In this document: in pieces, positions 61,530-64,000 of the stretch
Position numbering within the stretch: position 1 is the stretch's first letter
How the letters are laid out: each line of letters begins with the position of its first letter
Source: CAZSMC01 sp964607755
GTDB taxonomy: Bacteria > Zhuqueibacterota > Zhuqueibacteria > Residuimicrobiales > Krinioviventaceae
Direction of reading: 5' to 3'
Length of the DNA stretch: 64,000 nt
Assembly: GCA_964607755.1 (NCBI GenBank)
Contig: CAZSMC010000012.1
Span: forward strand, 18,068 to 82,067
Program-made: the position numbers and the translations under genes
The notes under the pieces: generated by a model
Told to the model about the DNA's origin: nothing
Databases searched by the model: none
Seen by the model: the letters and a program-made list of their open reading frames with translations, nothing else

Positions 61530-64000
61530 ATGTTGAATCCCAAAATATTGCTTGCTGTCATGTTCATTTTTTACGCAACCCTGTTATCTGCGCCCAAAGA
61601 GGACCATACTGTTTCTCTTTGGCTGTTTGATGAACAATGCGATTTGTATCCGAGTCAGGTTTTAGTGAACTGTTCGGAACATAACCTGCCGCTTGTACTC
61701 GGCCCGGGCGGAAGAATTGTTAAAGGTAAATTTGGAAATGCGCTCGAGCCCCTGATGCATCCTAAAGTTGTGCTGCCCGAGGGTGAGAAAAGGTTCGGGC
61801 TTGTAAAGCTTGATCCTCCTCCGGGACGGACTGTTGCTCCTTTGACGTGGTACAATGCCGAGTTTTCGGCTTTGATGACAAGCGGCGAAACGCATCTGCG
61901 CAAAGAGGTCGGATTCAAAAGCCCGGCGGCGACTGCAATGAATCTGGGCGATTTTGACTGGACTGTAGAATTCTGGTTTTATCCAAATCAGAATTCTGAT
62001 ACCGGAACAGTCTTTGAAATTGGAGCCGGGCCAAGGGGGGAAAATGAAAAATTAACACGCCTCAGTCTGGATCTAAAGAACAGTTCATTTAATTTCTTTA
62101 ACCCGATGATTCAAAGCGCGGTTACTCTGCCTACTGAACTCACGTTTGAAACATGGCATCATGTTGCATTTGTGCATTTCGCTGATAAAGACAAAATTCT
62201 CCATTTTGTGGATGGAAAATTATTGTCGACAGCGAATAACGTCACTATCGGGAAACTCGAGCCTACCTTTGCCGAAGATTATATGAGCATTGCCCGGGAC
62301 GGTCTGTGGGAACATCCTCTGCAAGGCAAAATCGATGAATTGAGATTTTCGGATGATCTAATTTATACAAAAGAGTTTAATCCGCCTGAAAGCTTTTCCA
62401 GTATTTATCAGGAAGGATACGTTGCGGATCAACTTGAAAAAGGCCCGCCTCTGTTGTTTGATGACGAATCCAGGGATGATACTCCGCTACAACTGGGCGG
62501 CAGAAAACATCTGTTTATTGATGATGCGTTTCTTGAGACCGTCGGCGATGTCGAGTTTACGGTTAATCCTCCTGAAAAAAAAGAACTGGTTATCGGGAAT
62601 ATTAAAGGCCCCTTTAGAAAACATTTAACCGTTATCGAAGATGAGGATGGATTAATCCGGATCTATAATTCTGCCCATGACGATTTTATGATTGTTCATA
62701 CATCCCGAGACGGCGTGAATTTTAAAGCTCCCAATACCGGTATAAGCTATCGCGGCAGGGATAATATTGTTATTCCCGAACGTGTTGGAGGTAAAGGCAA
62801 TCCTTTTATCGATCCGAACGGCAAAGGCGAGCATAAATGGAAATATATATCCAGTTATCATAACCGCGGTGTCTATCTTTACACCTCTGCGGACGGATGG
62901 AGCTGGACCCGCCGGAAAATGGCTTTAATTCCTTTTAGAAGTGGCACGCAATCCTGTACATTTTATGATGACCAGCGGCAGATGTATGTTTCAACCCACC
63001 GGACCGGTATATTTCATACACCGGGCGGCGCCACACAAAGAAGTACAGTCATTACTCAAACTAAAAATCTTTTCGAGCCTGTCAAATATGAACCTCTAAG
63101 TCAAAATGACTATTGGGAACTGGACAAAAAATACAGACTGCGTGAACCACAGCCCTGGTGGCTTGACAATGGACCGCTGACCCCCGGTGATTTTGGATTG
63201 GAATTTCCGCATGCTTTTGATCCAACCGGGGACGATCCCGTTGGAATGGACATTTATGTAACCAAAGCTATAAAGTACGAGTATGCTCCGGATACGTATC
63301 TCTCTTTTCCGATCACTTATTTTCATTATGAAAAAGATGGACCGCTGACACGACAGATATTATACGATTCGACTCGACTGCGAGGAGAAGGACCAATTGA
63401 AACCCAGATCGCTGTGAGCCGCAATGGGCTGGACTGGAAACGATATTATCAACCCGCGTATGTTCCCATTGGAAAACATAAAGGAATTGATGTAAAGATG
63501 GCCTATATCGCGCAGGGTATGGTCAGGCGTGGAGATGAACTGTGGCAGTATTATTTTGCTGAACCGCATTATCATTCAGCCTGGGTAAAATATGATGACA
63601 AGAGAGCAGTATTTCGATTGGTACAACGATTGGACGGATTCATATCGATTGACAGTCCATATGAAAAAGAAGCAGTTATCAAAACAAAGCCGTTTATTTT
63701 TGAGGGAAACAGACTCGTTCTTAATATTGACACCGATGCGGTAGGGTATACTCAGGTTGGTTTTGTGGATGAGCATGATAATCCGATTAAAGGTTTTTCA
63801 GTGGATGATTGTATTTACATCAATGGTGACTTTATCAAAGAAAAAGTTGAATGGATCCAAAATCGCGAGGAATTTGGAGATATGAGTATTGGCGAAGGTG
63901 AATCTACTGAAATATTGGAAAAAGTAAAGACGACAAAAGATGTTTCTCCGCTTGAAGGTAAAGTGGTAAAGCTTGTTTTTCGAATGAGAGGGTCAAAACT
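61530..64000 (+). CDS. Secreted LamG plus five-bladed-propeller protein, copy 2 (partial, runs off the window)
   Basis: An open frame from ATG 61530 (AGAGAGG upstream) to the window end, about 823 codons with no stop. A signal peptide (LLAVMFIFYATLLSA) is followed by the same domain order as copy 1. Identical or near-identical anchors include MTSGETHLRK, NLGDFDWTVEFWFYP, KHLFIDDAFLETVGD, WWLDNGPLTPGDFG and RLVQRLDGF. Near its end it carries an extra acidic stretch of about 25 residues (NREEFGDMSIGEG onward) that copy 1 lacks. It reads up to GSKL, close to the expected C-terminus. Likely the same substrate class as copy 1, with diverged specificity. Confidence 0.75.
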   Translation, partial: MLNPKILLAVMFIFYATLLSAPKEDHTVSLWLFDEQCDLYPSQVLVNCSEHNLPLVLGPGGRIVKGKFGNALEPLMHPKVVLPEGEKRFGLVKLDPPPGRTVAPLTWYNAEFSALMTSGETHLRKEVGFKSPAATAMNLGDFDWTVEFWFYPNQNSDTGTVFEIGAGPRGENEKLTRLSLDLKNSSFNFFNPMIQSAVTLPTELTFETWHHVAFVHFADKDKILHFVDGKLLSTANNVTIGKLEPTFAEDYMSIARDGLWEHPLQGKIDELRFSDDLIYTKEFNPPESFSSIYQEGYVADQLEKGPPLLFDDESRDDTPLQLGGRKHLFIDDAFLETVGDVEFTVNPPEKKELVIGNIKGPFRKHLTVIEDEDGLIRIYNSAHDDFMIVHTSRDGVNFKAPNTGISYRGRDNIVIPERVGGKGNPFIDPNGKGEHKWKYISSYHNRGVYLYTSADGWSWTRRKMALIPFRSGTQSCTFYDDQRQMYVSTHRTGIFHTPGGATQRSTVITQTKNLFEPVKYEPLSQNDYWELDKKYRLREPQPWWLDNGPLTPGDFGLEFPHAFDPTGDDPVGMDIYVTKAIKYEYAPDTYLSFPITYFHYEKDGPLTRQILYDSTRLRGEGPIETQIAVSRNGLDWKRYYQPAYVPIGKHKGIDVKMAYIAQGMVRRGDELWQYYFAEPHYHSAWVKYDDKRAVFRLVQRLDGFISIDSPYEKEAVIKTKPFIFEGNRLVLNIDTDAVGYTQVGFVDEHDNPIKGFSVDDCIYINGDFIKEKVEWIQNREEFGDMSIGEGESTEILEKVKTTKDVSPLEGKVVKLVFRMRGSK

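Overview
The window looks like a chromosomal scaffold (one 100-N assembly gap at 16051-16150) from a Gram-negative bacterium of the FCB superphylum. A KSB1- or Calditrichota-like lineage is my best guess; this is inference from gene content, not a placement. Pointers are a PorV/PorQ-type barrel, C-terminal type A (Por/type IX) sorting domains on two secreted proteins, DUF5683 membrane proteins, TonB/ExbBD with TonB-dependent receptors, and the efp-accB-accC cluster typical of FCB genomes.

Region 1 (1-15 kb) is mostly housekeeping on the + strand: the start of an OPT transporter (minus strand, leaving the window), ecfT, truA, a TalC-type transaldolase, an HtrA protease, purB, a degenerate purC-like gene, psd-pssA for phosphatidylethanolamine, two tatA genes, gatA-gatB without gatC, efp-accB-accC, and gcvH-gcvPA. 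Region 2 (15-24 kb) encodes cell-surface functions: a PorV-like barrel, a secreted M6-type protein whose zinc site is lost, a gluzincin/propeller/barrel protein whose zinc site is intact, and two DUF5683 proteins.

Region 3 (24.2-33.7 kb) is bounded by two inverted copies of a ~230 bp MITE-like element made of nested hairpins. Between them lie a membrane-anchored reductive-dehalogenase-like protein (+), a broken outer-membrane barrel gene, and a minus-strand operon of giant TPR protein, receptor-like barrel, ExbB, ExbD and TonB. Region 4 (33.7-38.8 kb) is an L-arabinose operon (galM, araB, araD and an FucI-type isomerase in place of classical AraA). It is followed by an attC-like inverted repeat and a 5'-truncated DUF5615 toxin remnant.

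Region 5 (39.3-64 kb) is a polysaccharide/acid-sugar utilisation locus headed by a LacI-type regulator with putative operators. It holds a secreted sorting-domain protein, a TonB-dependent receptor, a Tat/lipoprotein sulfatase, a degraded transposase, and a catabolic block (Fe-alcohol dehydrogenase, DHDPS-type aldolase, PdxA2-type dehydrogenase, DUF1537 kinase) with SSS and GntP permeases. It ends with a secreted propeller protein, a bicupin, a metallophosphoesterase lipoprotein and two tandem LamG-plus-propeller proteins, the last running off the window. I read it as taking sulfated, probably uronate- or acid-sugar-containing glycans at the surface, importing fragments, and sending acid sugars through a kinase/oxidative-decarboxylation route to triose phosphate. 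The substrate is not determined by the sequence.
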